64,000 bases of DNA from Nocardioides marmotae. Its GTDB lineage: Bacteria > Actinomycetota > Actinomycetes > Propionibacteriales > Nocardioidaceae. The notes under the pieces were generated by a model. That model did no database searches. It saw only the letters and a list, made by a program, of their open reading frames with translations, and had not been told where the DNA came from. A program made the translations under genes and the position numbers. Location: positions 1,612,001 to 1,676,000 of the forward strand of contig NZ_CP053660.1 in NCBI RefSeq assembly GCF_013177455.1. The letters run 5' to 3'. Shown here piece after piece: positions 32,423 through 40,944 of this stretch (the first letter of the stretch is position 1; every line of letters starts with the position of its first letter).

Positions 32423-33730
32423 GTGAGCGGCGGCCCGGCGCGGGTGGCGGCCCCCGGCCCGCACGACGCCGCGGACCGCTCCTGGCAGTGCCCGATCCTG
32501 CACGTCGACATGGATGCGTTCTTCGCCTCCGTCGCCCTGCGGGACCGGCCCGAGCTGCACGACGTCCCGGTCGCGGTGGGCGGTGGGCACCGCGGGGTGG
32601 TGCTCTCAGCGAACTACGCGGCCCGCGCCTACGGCGTGCGCGGTGGGATGTCCGGCCTGCGCGCGCGCAGGCTGTGCCCGCAGCTGATCTCGGTGCCCGG
32701 GGACCACGCGGCGTTCTCGGCGGTCTCCTCGGCGGTGCGCGACATCTTCCGCCGGATCACCCCGCTGGTGGAGATGGCCTCGCTGGACGAGGCGTTCCTC
32801 GACGTCCGCGGCGCGACCCGGCGGCTCGGGTCGCCGTACGCCATCGCCGAGCTGGTGCGGGCGACGGTCCACGACGAGCAGGGCATCACCTGCTCGGCCG
32901 GGGTCGCGCCGACGGTGTCGGTGGCCAAGATCGCCAGCCGGCACGCCAAGCCCGACGGCGTCGTGGTCGTCCCGCCAGAGGAGGTGGTGGCGTTCCTGCA
33001 CGCCCTCGACGTCGAGGAGCTGTACGGCGTCGGCACGGCGACCGCCACCCGGCTGCGGCGGGCGGGCCTCCGGACGGTCCGCCAGCTGGCCCACGCGCCG
33101 CTGGAGGAGCTGCGCGCCGCGGTCGGCCCGGGCACCGCCTCCCAGCTGCAGGTGCTGGCCTGGGGGCGGGACCGGTCCGAGCTCCACGAGCGCCGCGGGC
33201 CGCAGGAGCCCGACCGGTCGATGGGTGCGCAGCGGACCTTCGCCCACGACCTCACCGACCGCGAGGAGATCCTGCGCGAGGTGCTCGGGCTCGCCGCCAA
33301 GGTCACCCGGCGGCTCCGCGCCGGCGGGGTGGCCGGCCGGACGGTCGTGCTGACCGCCCGCTACGCCGACTTCACCACGCTCACCCGCTCGCGTGCCCTG
33401 CCCGAGCCGACCGACGTCACCCAGGAGGTGTACGCCGCCGCCACGGTGCTTCTCGACACGCTGCGGCGCGAGCAGCGCGGCCGGCCGGGCCGCCGGGACG
33501 CGCTGCGGCTCGTCGGGGTGCGGGTCGAGGGGCTGGTGCCGAGCGCCCGCGTGCACCGCCAGCGCGTCCTCGGCGAGCGGGAGCACGGCTGGTCCGACGC
33601 CGACCGCGCGATGGACCGGGCGACCTCCAGGTTCGGCGCCGGGGCCGTCCGTCCGGCCGCGTTGCTCCCCGGCGCCACCGGCCGGTCCGAGGGCCGGTCC
33701 GAGGGGCGGCCGGAGGCCGACGCCGGCTGA
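32423..33730 (+). CDS. dinB: DNA polymerase IV (Y family)
   Basis: The 435-residue translesion polymerase has the catalytic block ILHVDMDAFFASV (about 25-37), the steric-gate region, SLDEAFLDV (acidic pair) and the AKIASRHAKPDG little-finger linker, then HhH DNA-binding segments near LYGVGTATATRLRRAG. The C-terminus has a GRSEG tandem repeat and no clear beta-clamp motif was found. GTG 32423 gives a 25-residue lead. It is 36 bases after the methyltransferase stop and downstream of the SOS promoter, so DNA-damage induction by read-through is plausible. Confidence 0.95.
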   Translation: MSGGPARVAAPGPHDAADRSWQCPILHVDMDAFFASVALRDRPELHDVPVAVGGGHRGVVLSANYAARAYGVRGGMSGLRARRLCPQLISVPGDHAAFSAVSSAVRDIFRRITPLVEMASLDEAFLDVRGATRRLGSPYAIAELVRATVHDEQGITCSAGVAPTVSVAKIASRHAKPDGVVVVPPEEVVAFLHALDVEELYGVGTATATRLRRAGLRTVRQLAHAPLEELRAAVGPGTASQLQVLAWGRDRSELHERRGPQEPDRSMGAQRTFAHDLTDREEILREVLGLAAKVTRRLRAGGVAGRTVVLTARYADFTTLTRSRALPEPTDVTQEVYAAATVLLDTLRREQRGRPGRRDALRLVGVRVEGLVPSARVHRQRVLGEREHGWSDADRAMDRATSRFGAGAVRPAALLPGATGRSEGRSEGRPEADAG

Positions 33731-33793
33731 CGCGGCCGGTCCCGCCGCGGGCCGGACACAGGCGCGGAGACCAATTTCACCCACGCGGCTACC

Positions 33794-33818
33794 GCGTTCC
33801 AGAACGCCTGCCTAGACT
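33794..33818 (+). promoter_or_regulatory. Candidate DUF3040 gene promoter with palindrome
   Basis: GCGTTC-CA-GAACGC (33794-33807) is a perfect 14-bp palindrome, placed five bases before TAGACT (33813-33818), a likely -10. A dimeric regulator bound there would cover the -35/spacer region. No -35 hexamer is clear. The gene start is 54 bases further on. Confidence 0.45.
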
Positions 33819-33871
33819 TGCTCTACGACCCGCATGGGACGTCTACCGCTCGTACGACCAGTGGAGGAACC

Positions 33872-34318
33872 GTGCCACTCTCCGAAGAGGAGCTGCGACT
33901 GCTCGAGCAGATGGAGCGCGCGCTCTCGGAGGAGGATCCGAAGTTCGCCTCCACCCTGCGCGGGACGTCGTTGCGACGCTCGGCGCGGCGCCGCGCGATG
34001 ATCGCCGGCGCCTGTTTCGTGGTCGGTGTCGCGCTGCTGATGACCGGTGCGGTCACCCAGCTCGCGGTCGTCGGGGTGGCCGGATTCCTCGTCATGCTCG
34101 GCTCGGCCACCGTCGGCCTCACCGCGATGCGCGGCCAGGCCGCGGCCGCCGCGGCGCCGGCCGACCCCCGTCAGGCCGCCCACCCCTCCAGCGGCTTCAC
34201 CGTCATCGACGGTGGCCGCCGGGGCCGCAGCCGTCGCAACCGCCGCTCCTCCGCTCCGTTCATGGAGCGGATGGAGGAGCGCTGGCGCCGCCGCCGCGAC
34301 CAGAACGGCGGCTTCTGA
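33872..34318 (+). CDS. DUF3040 family membrane protein
   Basis: The 148-residue protein has the DUF3040 N-terminus LSEEELRLLEQMERALSEEDPKFASTL, two transmembrane helices (about 44-64 and 70-88) and an Arg-rich C-terminal tail. It is the counterpart of Rv2169c, which lies just upstream of the M. tuberculosis mraZ-dcw cluster, as this gene does. GTG has GTGGAGGA ahead. The function is unknown; position beside dcw suggests envelope or division involvement, an inference. Confidence 0.87.
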   Translation: MPLSEEELRLLEQMERALSEEDPKFASTLRGTSLRRSARRRAMIAGACFVVGVALLMTGAVTQLAVVGVAGFLVMLGSATVGLTAMRGQAAAAAAPADPRQAAHPSSGFTVIDGGRRGRSRRNRRSSAPFMERMEERWRRRRDQNGGF

Positions 34319-34346
34319 GCGAGCCCCCGCGAGCGTCGACGAGCCT

Positions 34347-34946
34347 CTAGCCGTCGGCAGCGCTCGCAACGAGGTAGCGGTCGTCGTCGATGCTCCGACC
34401 CCAGTACGCCGGCTCGGTGAGACGGGTCAGGGAGGCGGACCGCCCCGTTCCCTCGACCAGCCGGACGGTCTCCTCGGCGGACAGGCCGGCGCCGGTCGAC
34501 CAGCTCCCCTCGACGAGCACGAGACGACCTGCCGGCGTCAACAGCCGGAGCCACCGCGTCAGGGTCTCGGCCGGGTCGGGCATCGCCCACAGGACGTGAC
34601 GGCAGAGGACGACGTCGTACGCCGCCTCCGGGAGCGGCGGGTCGGACGCGTCCCCCCGGGTGAACCGCACCCCGTCGACCCCGTCCGCCTTGCGCTCGGC
34701 CAGCTCGATCATCCGGGGCGAGAAGTCCAGGCCGTCGACCTCGAACCCGCACCCGGCGAGCAGGACCGACAGCGTGCCGGTCCCGCAGCCCAGGTCCGCG
34801 ATGCGCGCCGGGGGCCGGGGGAGGACGCCCAGGAGGAGGTCACGCCACGCGCGCCGGACGGCCGGGTCGGTCAGGCCGTGGTCGGCCGGCTCGTCGAACC
34901 CGTCGGCCTCGGCGTCCCACGAGGCGATCTGGTCGGCAGTCCCCAT
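34347..34946 (-). CDS. SAM-dependent methyltransferase
   Basis: The 199-residue class I methyltransferase has IADLGCGTGTLSVLLA (about 48-63), VDGLDFSPRMIELAE and DVVLCRHVLWAMPDP. It resembles UbiE/small-molecule methyltransferases; the substrate is unknown. ATG 34946 was chosen because TACCGT (34959-34954) lies seven bases before it, giving a leaderless start, and upstream sequence in frame is non-coding in character. It is convergent with DUF3040. Confidence 0.85.
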   Translation of the reverse strand: MGTADQIASWDAEADGFDEPADHGLTDPAVRRAWRDLLLGVLPRPPARIADLGCGTGTLSVLLAGCGFEVDGLDFSPRMIELAERKADGVDGVRFTRGDASDPPLPEAAYDVVLCRHVLWAMPDPAETLTRWLRLLTPAGRLVLVEGSWSTGAGLSAEETVRLVEGTGRSASLTRLTEPAYWGRSIDDDRYLVASAADG

Positions 34947-34993
34947 GCAGGGGACGGTACGGGACCCAGCGCTCCTCACGAGCGGGCGACGGG

Positions 34994-37366
34994 TCAGCCG
35001 ACGTGGTCGACCACGCTGCCGTACCGCGTCTCGCTCGGCTCGGAGGTGCGCGGGACGACGGGACCGGCCGGGCGGGTGAGCACCGACCGCGGCCACCAGG
35101 TCGCGAGCCGCCGGGCGCCGCGTGCGGCGCCGGCGTGGAGCGCCTCGCTGACCGTCTCGACCTCCGCGCGGAAGGTCGGGGTGGTGCCCTGCCCGCGCTC
35201 GGAGTAGCGCCGCAGCTCCAGGGCCGCGACGATCCGGTCGAGGGCGAGCACCGCGTCGGGGGCGAGGTCGGGCCCGCGGGCGGGCTGCCCGCCGGCGAGC
35301 TCGTCCGAGGGTGGTGCCCCGAACTGCTGGACCAGCCAGTCGCGGGTCTGCCGCGGGGAGCGTGCCGCGGGCCAGGGCAGGCCGAGGTCGACGCAGGTGT
35401 CGCGCAGCTCGGCCCAGACGGTCTCGGGGCCGGCGGAGACCCGATGCGTACGACGCCGGGCCCGCACCAGGCGGGGGAGTAGGAGCAGCCCGCCGAGGAC
35501 GCCCGCGCCGAGCAGCCCGCCGAGCAGCGGCAGGAGCCGGGCGCGGCCGTCGCCGGCGGCCGCCGCGTCATCCGCCTGCTCCTCCTCCACGGGCGCCGTG
35601 GGCTGGCCGTCGACACGGTCCGGGGTGTCCGGCGCGGCGGTGTCGCTCCGGTCCGTGGCGGCCGGGTCGGGGGCGGGGACGTTCTGGCGGGTCCACTGCG
35701 GCACGCTGCGCGCGCGGGCGGCCGGCGTCGGCTCGAAGCGCACCCACCCGCTGCCGGGGAAGAACAGCTCGGGCCAGGCGTGCAGGTCGTGGGCGCTGTA
35801 CTCCCAGGTGTTGGTGCCGATCCGGGAGGGGCGCAGGAAGCCGATCGCGACCCGCGCGGGGATGTCGAGCATCCGCGCCAGGATCGCCATCGAGGCGGCG
35901 TACTGCTCGCAGTAGCCCCGGCGACCGTCCGGCCGCAGGAACGAGACGAGGTCCTGGATGTCGTTGCCGTCGACGCCCTCGGTGGTGTACTCGAACCCGC
36001 CGGTCTCGCGGAACCACCGCTGCAGCGCGACGGCCTTCTCGTAGCGGGTCGGCGCCTCACGGGTCACCTGGAGGGCCAGGTTGCGCACCTCGCTCGGGAT
36101 GCCGTCGGGCAGCTCGGTGTAGGCGGCGGGCACCAGGCCGCCGGACGACGGGGCGCGGGCCATGTCCGCGGCGTCGTACTCCAGCCGGACCGCGGACATC
36201 CGGTACTGCAGCCCGCGGGTGCTGAGGTCGTCGTCGGCGGCGAGGAAGTCGCGGGTCTGGACGTCGTAGCGCCAGTCACCGGGCGCCTCGACGGCGGTGC
36301 TGGTCGTCCACGCCGGCAACCAGGTGGACTCGAAGTTGTCGTAGACGTTGACCCGGTAGTCGTAGGAGGTGCGGTTCAGGCCCGACTCGACCCCCAGCAG
36401 CGGCGGCAGGTCGCCGGCCGCGAGGTTCTTCGTGGGCACCGCGCGGTCGCCGGCGCTCCAGGTGTCGCCGTTGAACCAGGTCAGCGCGGTGGTGCGGAGG
36501 TACGACGGGTCGGGGTCGTCGGTGGTGAACCGCAGCACCGGGTCGTCCGGGCCGCGGACCAGGTCCTGCTTGAGGTTGGCCAGCGGGTTGGTCAGCTCGA
36601 TGTCGTCGTCGCCGCCGGGGCCGGCCCCGAAGTCGACGAGCCGGACGTCGAGGGTCGGCACCGCCGTCGGCACGGCGACGGCGAGCGCCACCGCGATGGC
36701 GCCGATGGCCAGGGCGGTGCCCCGCACCCGTCCGGTGCGGACGTCGAAGGCCGAGGGGTCGTCCTCGACCGTCCGGCCCCACCGGGTGACCCGGTCGCCC
36801 TCGTGGAGGTAGAGCACCAGCAGGAACCCGCCGGCGGTCAGCGCGAAGACCCACCACGCGAGCCCGCCGCCGACCAGGCTCACCGGGACGCTGTAGATCG
36901 TCAGCAGCGGCAGGCCCGCCAGCGAGACCCGGCGCAGGGTGGAGACCAGCACGTCGACGAGCAGGAAGCAGCCGAGGCCGCCGGCCACCAGCAGCGGGTG
37001 CACGCCGGGCGCCGAGGCGGGCACGGGCGGGGCGAACTGGTTGGCGCTGTCGACCGCAGCGCGGAGCACCGCCTCCAGCTCCACCCGCCCGGGCCCGACC
37101 GGCAGCGGATAGCCGGTCAGGGCGAGGCAGGTGGCGACGCCGCCGGTGAGCAGCTGGGCGAGCACGACGACCCCGCCGGGCAGCCGGGCCCAGCGAGCCA
37201 GCGCGCCCGTGCCCACGACGACGACGCCGATGAGCAGCAGCGGCCCGAGGTAGCGGCCCGGGAGCTCGGTGAAGGGGCGCCAGGAGAGCATGGCGACCCA
37301 GGTCGTCGCGGCGGCGGCCGCGGAGACCGCGAGGGTGGTGCGCAGGTTCGCGCGGCGGCTCGTCAC
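34994..37366 (-). CDS. TgpA-type transglutaminase-like membrane protein
   Basis: The 790-residue protein has about seven N-terminal membrane helices (DUF3488), a periplasm-side transglutaminase core with the catalytic Cys in RRGYCEQYAASMAIL (about residue 477) and His in SAHDLHAWPELF, a Pro/Asp-rich linker, one further helix near 620-640 and a DUF4129 C-terminus. TgpA-like proteins are linked to envelope maturation. GTG 37366 overlaps the DUF58 stop (GTGA). moxR-DUF58-tgpA is a widely conserved trio that likely acts as a unit in envelope protein processing. Confidence 0.92.
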   Translation of the reverse strand: MTSRRANLRTTLAVSAAAAATTWVAMLSWRPFTELPGRYLGPLLLIGVVVVGTGALARWARLPGGVVVLAQLLTGGVATCLALTGYPLPVGPGRVELEAVLRAAVDSANQFAPPVPASAPGVHPLLVAGGLGCFLLVDVLVSTLRRVSLAGLPLLTIYSVPVSLVGGGLAWWVFALTAGGFLLVLYLHEGDRVTRWGRTVEDDPSAFDVRTGRVRGTALAIGAIAVALAVAVPTAVPTLDVRLVDFGAGPGGDDDIELTNPLANLKQDLVRGPDDPVLRFTTDDPDPSYLRTTALTWFNGDTWSAGDRAVPTKNLAAGDLPPLLGVESGLNRTSYDYRVNVYDNFESTWLPAWTTSTAVEAPGDWRYDVQTRDFLAADDDLSTRGLQYRMSAVRLEYDAADMARAPSSGGLVPAAYTELPDGIPSEVRNLALQVTREAPTRYEKAVALQRWFRETGGFEYTTEGVDGNDIQDLVSFLRPDGRRGYCEQYAASMAILARMLDIPARVAIGFLRPSRIGTNTWEYSAHDLHAWPELFFPGSGWVRFEPTPAARARSVPQWTRQNVPAPDPAATDRSDTAAPDTPDRVDGQPTAPVEEEQADDAAAAGDGRARLLPLLGGLLGAGVLGGLLLLPRLVRARRRTHRVSAGPETVWAELRDTCVDLGLPWPAARSPRQTRDWLVQQFGAPPSDELAGGQPARGPDLAPDAVLALDRIVAALELRRYSERGQGTTPTFRAEVETVSEALHAGAARGARRLATWWPRSVLTRPAGPVVPRTSEPSETRYGSVVDHVG

Positions 37367-38631
37367 CGGGCGACCTCCGCGCCGCGGGGCCGGGACGAGC
37401 GGCCGACGGCGGAGCCGAGCTCCTGCCAGGCCGAGTCGAGCCGGTCGCCCGGCTGGAGGGTCGTGGCGCGCCAGCCCTGCTGGGCGAGCACCGGGACGGC
37501 GCCGCCGGGCGTGCCGTCGACGTCGACCCAGGCGTCGACGTCGAGCGCGACGGCGAGGCCGGAGCCCGCGTGGTGGCGCATCCGGCGCAGCACCGGCACG
37601 TCGAGCGCCTCCACGGCGCCGAGCACCGCGACGGTGAGCCCGCCGTGGCCGTGCTCGCCGAGCCAGGAGCCGTCGAGCCGGGGGGAGGTCACCGGCTGGA
37701 GCACGGCGAGCGCCTCGAGCAACGGGCCCGCGCCCACGCCGGCCTCCCGCTGGTGCCACGCGGCGCCGACGTCCTCGCCGGCGGCGGTGACCAGACGGAC
37801 GGCGAAGCCGCGCCGGGTCAGGTGCACCGCGACCGAGGCAGCGGCGGAGACGGCGGCCTCCAGCGAGGAGGCGACACCGTGGCCGCGGTGTGCGGAGGCG
37901 CGGTTGTCGATGAACAGCGTCGCCCGGGACTGCCAGGGCTGCTCCTCGCGGCGCACCATCAGCTCGCCGGTGCGCGCCGAGCTGCGCCAGTGCACCCGGC
38001 GCAGGTCGTCGCCGCGGCGGTACTCGCGCACGGCCACGTCCTCGGCCGAGCCGGTCGCGAAGGCGCGCGGGCGGTTGTCGCCGGCGCCGGTCCAGCCGCC
38101 CCCCAGCGGGATGGAGGGGAGGGCGACGGTGCGCGGGGTGACGGTCAGCGTCGCAGTCGTGCGGAAGGAGCGGCCGAGCTCGACGAGGCCGAACGGGTCG
38201 GCGACCCGCACCGACATCGGCCCGAGCTCGAAGCGGCCCCGCACGTCGGAGCGGACCTGGTACGACGCGTGGCGGCGCCACCCGTGGGCGATGCCCTCGA
38301 GGACGAACCGCGGCCGGGACCCGAGCACGTAGGGGACCTGGTCCTCCAGCAGCAGCACGCCGCTGGGCGTGCGGCCCTCGTTGGTGAGGGTGAGGTTCAC
38401 CCGCGCGGACTGGCCCGCGCTGACGACCTGCGGGGCGACGGTGCGGACCAGCGCGAGCCGGTAGCGGCTGCGGGCGAGCACGGCGGCGGTCACCACCGGC
38501 AGCGCCAGCACGAGGACCCCGACCCGGGTCAGCGCCGGCTGGCCGAGCACGATCGCGCAGACGACCGCGGTCACGCCGGCCGCGACGAAGGCCCGTCCGC
38601 GGACGGTCAGCGCCGCGAGCGCCTCACGCAC
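37363..38631 (-). CDS. DUF58 domain-containing protein
   Basis: The 422-residue protein has two N-terminal membrane helices (about 15-55) and a C-terminal DUF58/vWA-like domain with the family motif REYRRGDDLRRVHWRSSARTGELMVRREE (about 203-231). DUF58 proteins work with MoxR ATPases as chaperone-like pairs; the target is not known. GTG 38631 is 57 bases after the moxR stop, and its own stop overlaps the transglutaminase start. Together with its neighbours it forms an operon. Confidence 0.9.
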   Translation of the reverse strand: MREALAALTVRGRAFVAAGVTAVVCAIVLGQPALTRVGVLVLALPVVTAAVLARSRYRLALVRTVAPQVVSAGQSARVNLTLTNEGRTPSGVLLLEDQVPYVLGSRPRFVLEGIAHGWRRHASYQVRSDVRGRFELGPMSVRVADPFGLVELGRSFRTTATLTVTPRTVALPSIPLGGGWTGAGDNRPRAFATGSAEDVAVREYRRGDDLRRVHWRSSARTGELMVRREEQPWQSRATLFIDNRASAHRGHGVASSLEAAVSAAASVAVHLTRRGFAVRLVTAAGEDVGAAWHQREAGVGAGPLLEALAVLQPVTSPRLDGSWLGEHGHGGLTVAVLGAVEALDVPVLRRMRHHAGSGLAVALDVDAWVDVDGTPGGAVPVLAQQGWRATTLQPGDRLDSAWQELGSAVGRSSRPRGAEVAR

Positions 38632-38688
38632 GACCCGTCCCGCCGCGAGCGGGGCGGGCGGTGCGGGCGGGCACGGTCGTGGGCACGG

Positions 38689-39666
38689 TCACGAGCGGTG
38701 CCCGTCGGGGACCGGAACGGAGGCGAGGACGCCGTCGAGGACGGCCGAGCTCGTCCGCCCGCTCATCGCGGCCTCCACGCTCAGCAGCAGCCGGTGGGCG
38801 AGGACGGGGCGGGCCAGGGCGAGCACGTCGTCGGGCAGGACGTAGTCGCGGCCGTCCATGGCGGCGTACGCCTTGGCGGCGCGGACCAGGTGCAGCGTCG
38901 CGCGGGGGGAGGCGCCGAGGGTGAGGTCGTCGGTGCGCCGCGTCGCGCCGGTGAGCGCGACGACGTAGCGCTGCACCGCGTCGGAGACGTAGACCTGGCC
39001 CACGATCGCGGTGAGCTTGCGGATCTCCGCGGCGTCGGTGACCGGCTCGAGGTCGTCGAGCGGGCTCGCGCCGGCGTGGGTGCCGATCATCGCGATCTCG
39101 GCCGCCTCGACGGGGTAGCCGACCGAGACGCGCGCCATGAACCGGTCGCGCTGGGCCTCGGGGAGGGCGTAGGTCCCTTCCATCTCGATCGGGTTCTGGG
39201 TCGCGATGACCATGAACGGGGTGTCGAGCTGGTAGGTCGTTCCGTCGACGGTGACCTGGCGCTCCTCCATGCACTCCAGGAGCGCGGACTGGGTCTTGGG
39301 GGAGGCGCGGTTGATCTCGTCGCCGACCACGATGTTGGCGAAGATCCCGCCCGGCCGGAACTCGAACTCGCGGGTGTCCTGGTTGAAGACCGAGACCCCG
39401 GTGACGTCGGAGGGGAGCAGGTCCGGGGTGAACTGGATGCGTCGGACCGTGGAGTCGATGCTGCGGGCCAGCGCCTTGCTCAGCATGGTCTTGCCGACGC
39501 CGGGGACGTCCTCGATGAGGAGGTGACCCTCGGCGAGCAGCACGACGAGGGAGGCCGACACGACGTCGGGCTTCCCCTCGATCACCCGCTCCACGTTGGA
39601 CCGGATCCGCGCGACCACGCGCGCGAGCGTCTCGAGGTCAGCACCTCCCGCTGTCGGAGCACTCAC
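38689..39666 (-). CDS. MoxR family AAA+ ATPase
   Basis: The 325-residue AAA+ protein has Walker A EDVPGVGKTMLSKALA (about 45-60), Walker B NIVVGDEINRASPKTQSALLE, sensor-1 ATQNPIEMEGTYALPEAQRDRF and sensor-2 blocks. MoxR ATPases remodel or activate proteins with vWA/DUF58 partners, here the next gene. GTG 39666 begins a short Ala/Pro/Gly lead; GGGT a few bases upstream is a weak ribosome site. Upstream lies CACCAC-N5-GTGGTG (39695-39711), a possible operator. Confidence 0.93.
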   Translation of the reverse strand: MSAPTAGGADLETLARVVARIRSNVERVIEGKPDVVSASLVVLLAEGHLLIEDVPGVGKTMLSKALARSIDSTVRRIQFTPDLLPSDVTGVSVFNQDTREFEFRPGGIFANIVVGDEINRASPKTQSALLECMEERQVTVDGTTYQLDTPFMVIATQNPIEMEGTYALPEAQRDRFMARVSVGYPVEAAEIAMIGTHAGASPLDDLEPVTDAAEIRKLTAIVGQVYVSDAVQRYVVALTGATRRTDDLTLGASPRATLHLVRAAKAYAAMDGRDYVLPDDVLALARPVLAHRLLLSVEAAMSGRTSSAVLDGVLASVPVPDGHRS

Positions 39667-40082
39667 GTCGACCCTTTCGTTCCGTCCACCCTGGCACCAC
39701 CGTAAGTGGTGGCGGCAACACGGGCGCCCTTCCACCCCGGCCGGGTGACCGGTGGACCCGGGTGGAGCGCGGTGGGGGAGCGGGGACGGCCCGGTCGTCC
39801 CCCCACGCCCCACCCCACGCCCCACTCCGCCCCACCTCCGCGCCCCACCCACGCCCCACCGGGCGGGACTCCACGGGTCGGGAGGCGCGAGAACCCGCTC
39901 TGACCTGCGCGGATGCCGCCGCCCGGGGCGGCCGCGCCGGGCGTCCGGCGCGACGCCACCGCCGAGCGCGGCCCGGGCGCGACCGCCCGAAACCCCCGCG
40001 CAACACGCTCGTTGTGGTTGACGGTGGGGAGAAGTGGGTTAAAGTGGTGCGAAGTGGAGGAACTGCCCGACGGAGGTGCCCG
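39667..40082. other. 416-bp intergenic region between moxR and mraZ
   Basis: It holds a dyad CACCAC-N5-GTGGTG at 39695-39711 in the moxR leader, a C-rich tract of CCCCAC-type repeats at about 39800-39860 almost free of T, a coding-poor segment to 40017, and the mraZ promoter with MraZ boxes at 40018-40059. No convincing ORF or RNA gene was seen in it. Confidence 0.7.
40018..40059 (+). promoter_or_regulatory. mraZ promoter with four MraZ boxes
   Basis: TTGACG (40018-40023) and TAAAGT (40040-40045) form a promoter with a 16-bp spacer. Overlapping it are four direct TGG repeats at exact 10-bp spacing: TGGGG 40025, TGGGT 40035, TGGTG 40045 and TGGAG 40055. This is the organisation bound by MraZ in other bacteria, so mraZ should repress itself and the dcw operon. 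Confidence 0.85.
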
Positions 40083-40508
40083 ATGTTCTTCATGGGCACC
40101 TACACCCCCCGGCTCGACGAGAAGGGGCGGCTGTTCCTCCCGGCGAAGTTCCGGGACCGACTCGCAGAGGGGCTCGTGGTGACGCAGGGTCAGGAGAACT
40201 GCCTGGTCGTGTGGCCGAGCGACGTCTTCATGCAGGAGGCACAACGGGCCCGGGCGACGCCGATGACCAACAAGTCCGCCCGTGAGTACGCCCGCGTGCT
40301 CTTCGCCGGCGCGGACGAGGGGTCGCTGGACAAGCAGGGCCGCATCTCGATCCCCGCCAACCTCCGCGACTACGCGTCGCTGGAGAAGGACGTGGTCGTC
40401 ATCGGCGTGATGGACCGGATCGAGATCTGGGACCCGGCTCGCTGGGAGGCCTTCTCCACCGAGGCCCAGCGCAAGTTCGCCGAGCTCGACGAGGCCGGCG
40501 AGGACTGA
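40083..40508 (+). CDS. mraZ: Transcriptional regulator MraZ
   Basis: The 141-residue protein has two SpoVT/AbrB-like swapped-hairpin domains: GTYTPRLDEKGRLFLPAKFRD at the N-terminus and DEGSLDKQGRISIPANLRDYA in the second half. It binds TGG-repeat operators upstream of its own gene and controls division genes; four such repeats lie at 40025-40059. ATG 40083 has GGAGGTG seven bases ahead. It starts the dcw cluster. Confidence 0.96.
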   Translation: MFFMGTYTPRLDEKGRLFLPAKFRDRLAEGLVVTQGQENCLVVWPSDVFMQEAQRARATPMTNKSAREYARVLFAGADEGSLDKQGRISIPANLRDYASLEKDVVVIGVMDRIEIWDPARWEAFSTEAQRKFAELDEAGED

Positions 40509-40560
40509 CCAGCCACACGGCAGCACCGAGCTCCACAGACAGAACCGAACAACGGATCCG

Positions 40561-40666
40561 CAGGGCCAGGTCTCTGGCCCGCTCTCCCTGCCAGCTGGCG
40601 CACCTTCCCCGGTGCCAGGTGGCGGCCTTCCCCCACAGGGGGGAGCGGGCAGGAGACCTGGCCCTG
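40561..40666 (+). ncRNA. mraW-RNA-like structured 5' leader
   Basis: A 14-bp perfect outer stem (40561-40574 with 40653-40666, beginning CAGGGCCAGGTCTC) is followed by a 2x2 internal loop, an 8-bp stem (GCCCGCTC/GAGCGGGC, 40577-40584 with 40643-40650) and a CCC/GGG extension. Inside is a second hairpin (TGGC-G-CACC against GGTGCCA, around 40595-40617). Its place between mraZ and rsmH (mraW) in an actinobacterium matches the mraW RNA motif described from comparative genomics, whose function is not established. The match to that motif is by position and shape, not a covariance search. Confidence 0.7.
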
Positions 40667-40785
40667 CGGCGCCGCAGCACCCCGTGCACGCACCACCACG
40701 CACCACCGCACCACCGCCCCACCTCGCCCCACCCACGGGCACCACCACGCACCACCCGGCACCACCGACAGCAGGGGTCGAACCG

Positions 40786-40944
40786 ATGAGCACCACGCAC
40801 GTGACGTCCGCGAGGACGAGCGACGGTGCCGCTCCGCGCGTGCGGCACCAGGCCCGCGAGGCCGCCGCCCTGATGGCCTTCTCCGCGCTCAGCTCGATCG
40901 GGCTGGCCGCCACCTTCCTCCTGCTCACCCGGCTCGGGGGCTGA
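40786..40944 (+). CDS. Small single-pass membrane protein between mraZ and rsmH
   Basis: The 52-residue ORF has a polar N-terminal half, a basic stretch (RVRHQAREA) and one C-terminal membrane helix (about 30-48). No family is recognised. It starts with ATG 120 bases after the mraW-RNA-like structure and ends six bases before rsmH. The region just upstream (40675-40780) is a CACCA-rich repeat with little coding bias. It may be a small division or envelope protein, or an ORF used in regulation of rsmH. A ribosome site is weak. Confidence 0.55.
   Translation: MSTTHVTSARTSDGAAPRVRHQAREAAALMAFSALSSIGLAATFLLLTRLGG

Noticed and set aside
29429..32590. A 1053-codon open frame on the minus strand
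   Set aside because: It lies opposite YbaK, the SOS genes and dinB and has no domain; it exists because GC-rich codons rarely give stops on the reverse strand. Similar long shadows (e.g. 48448-52062, 51054-54356) were dropped for the same reason.
39800..39860. Extra MraZ boxes on the minus strand in the CCCCAC tract
   Set aside because: TGGGG does recur, but spacing is 5, 7, 10, 11 and 13 bases with no steady 10-bp period, so it is better explained as low-complexity sequence. The similar tract at 40680-40770 was rejected likewise.
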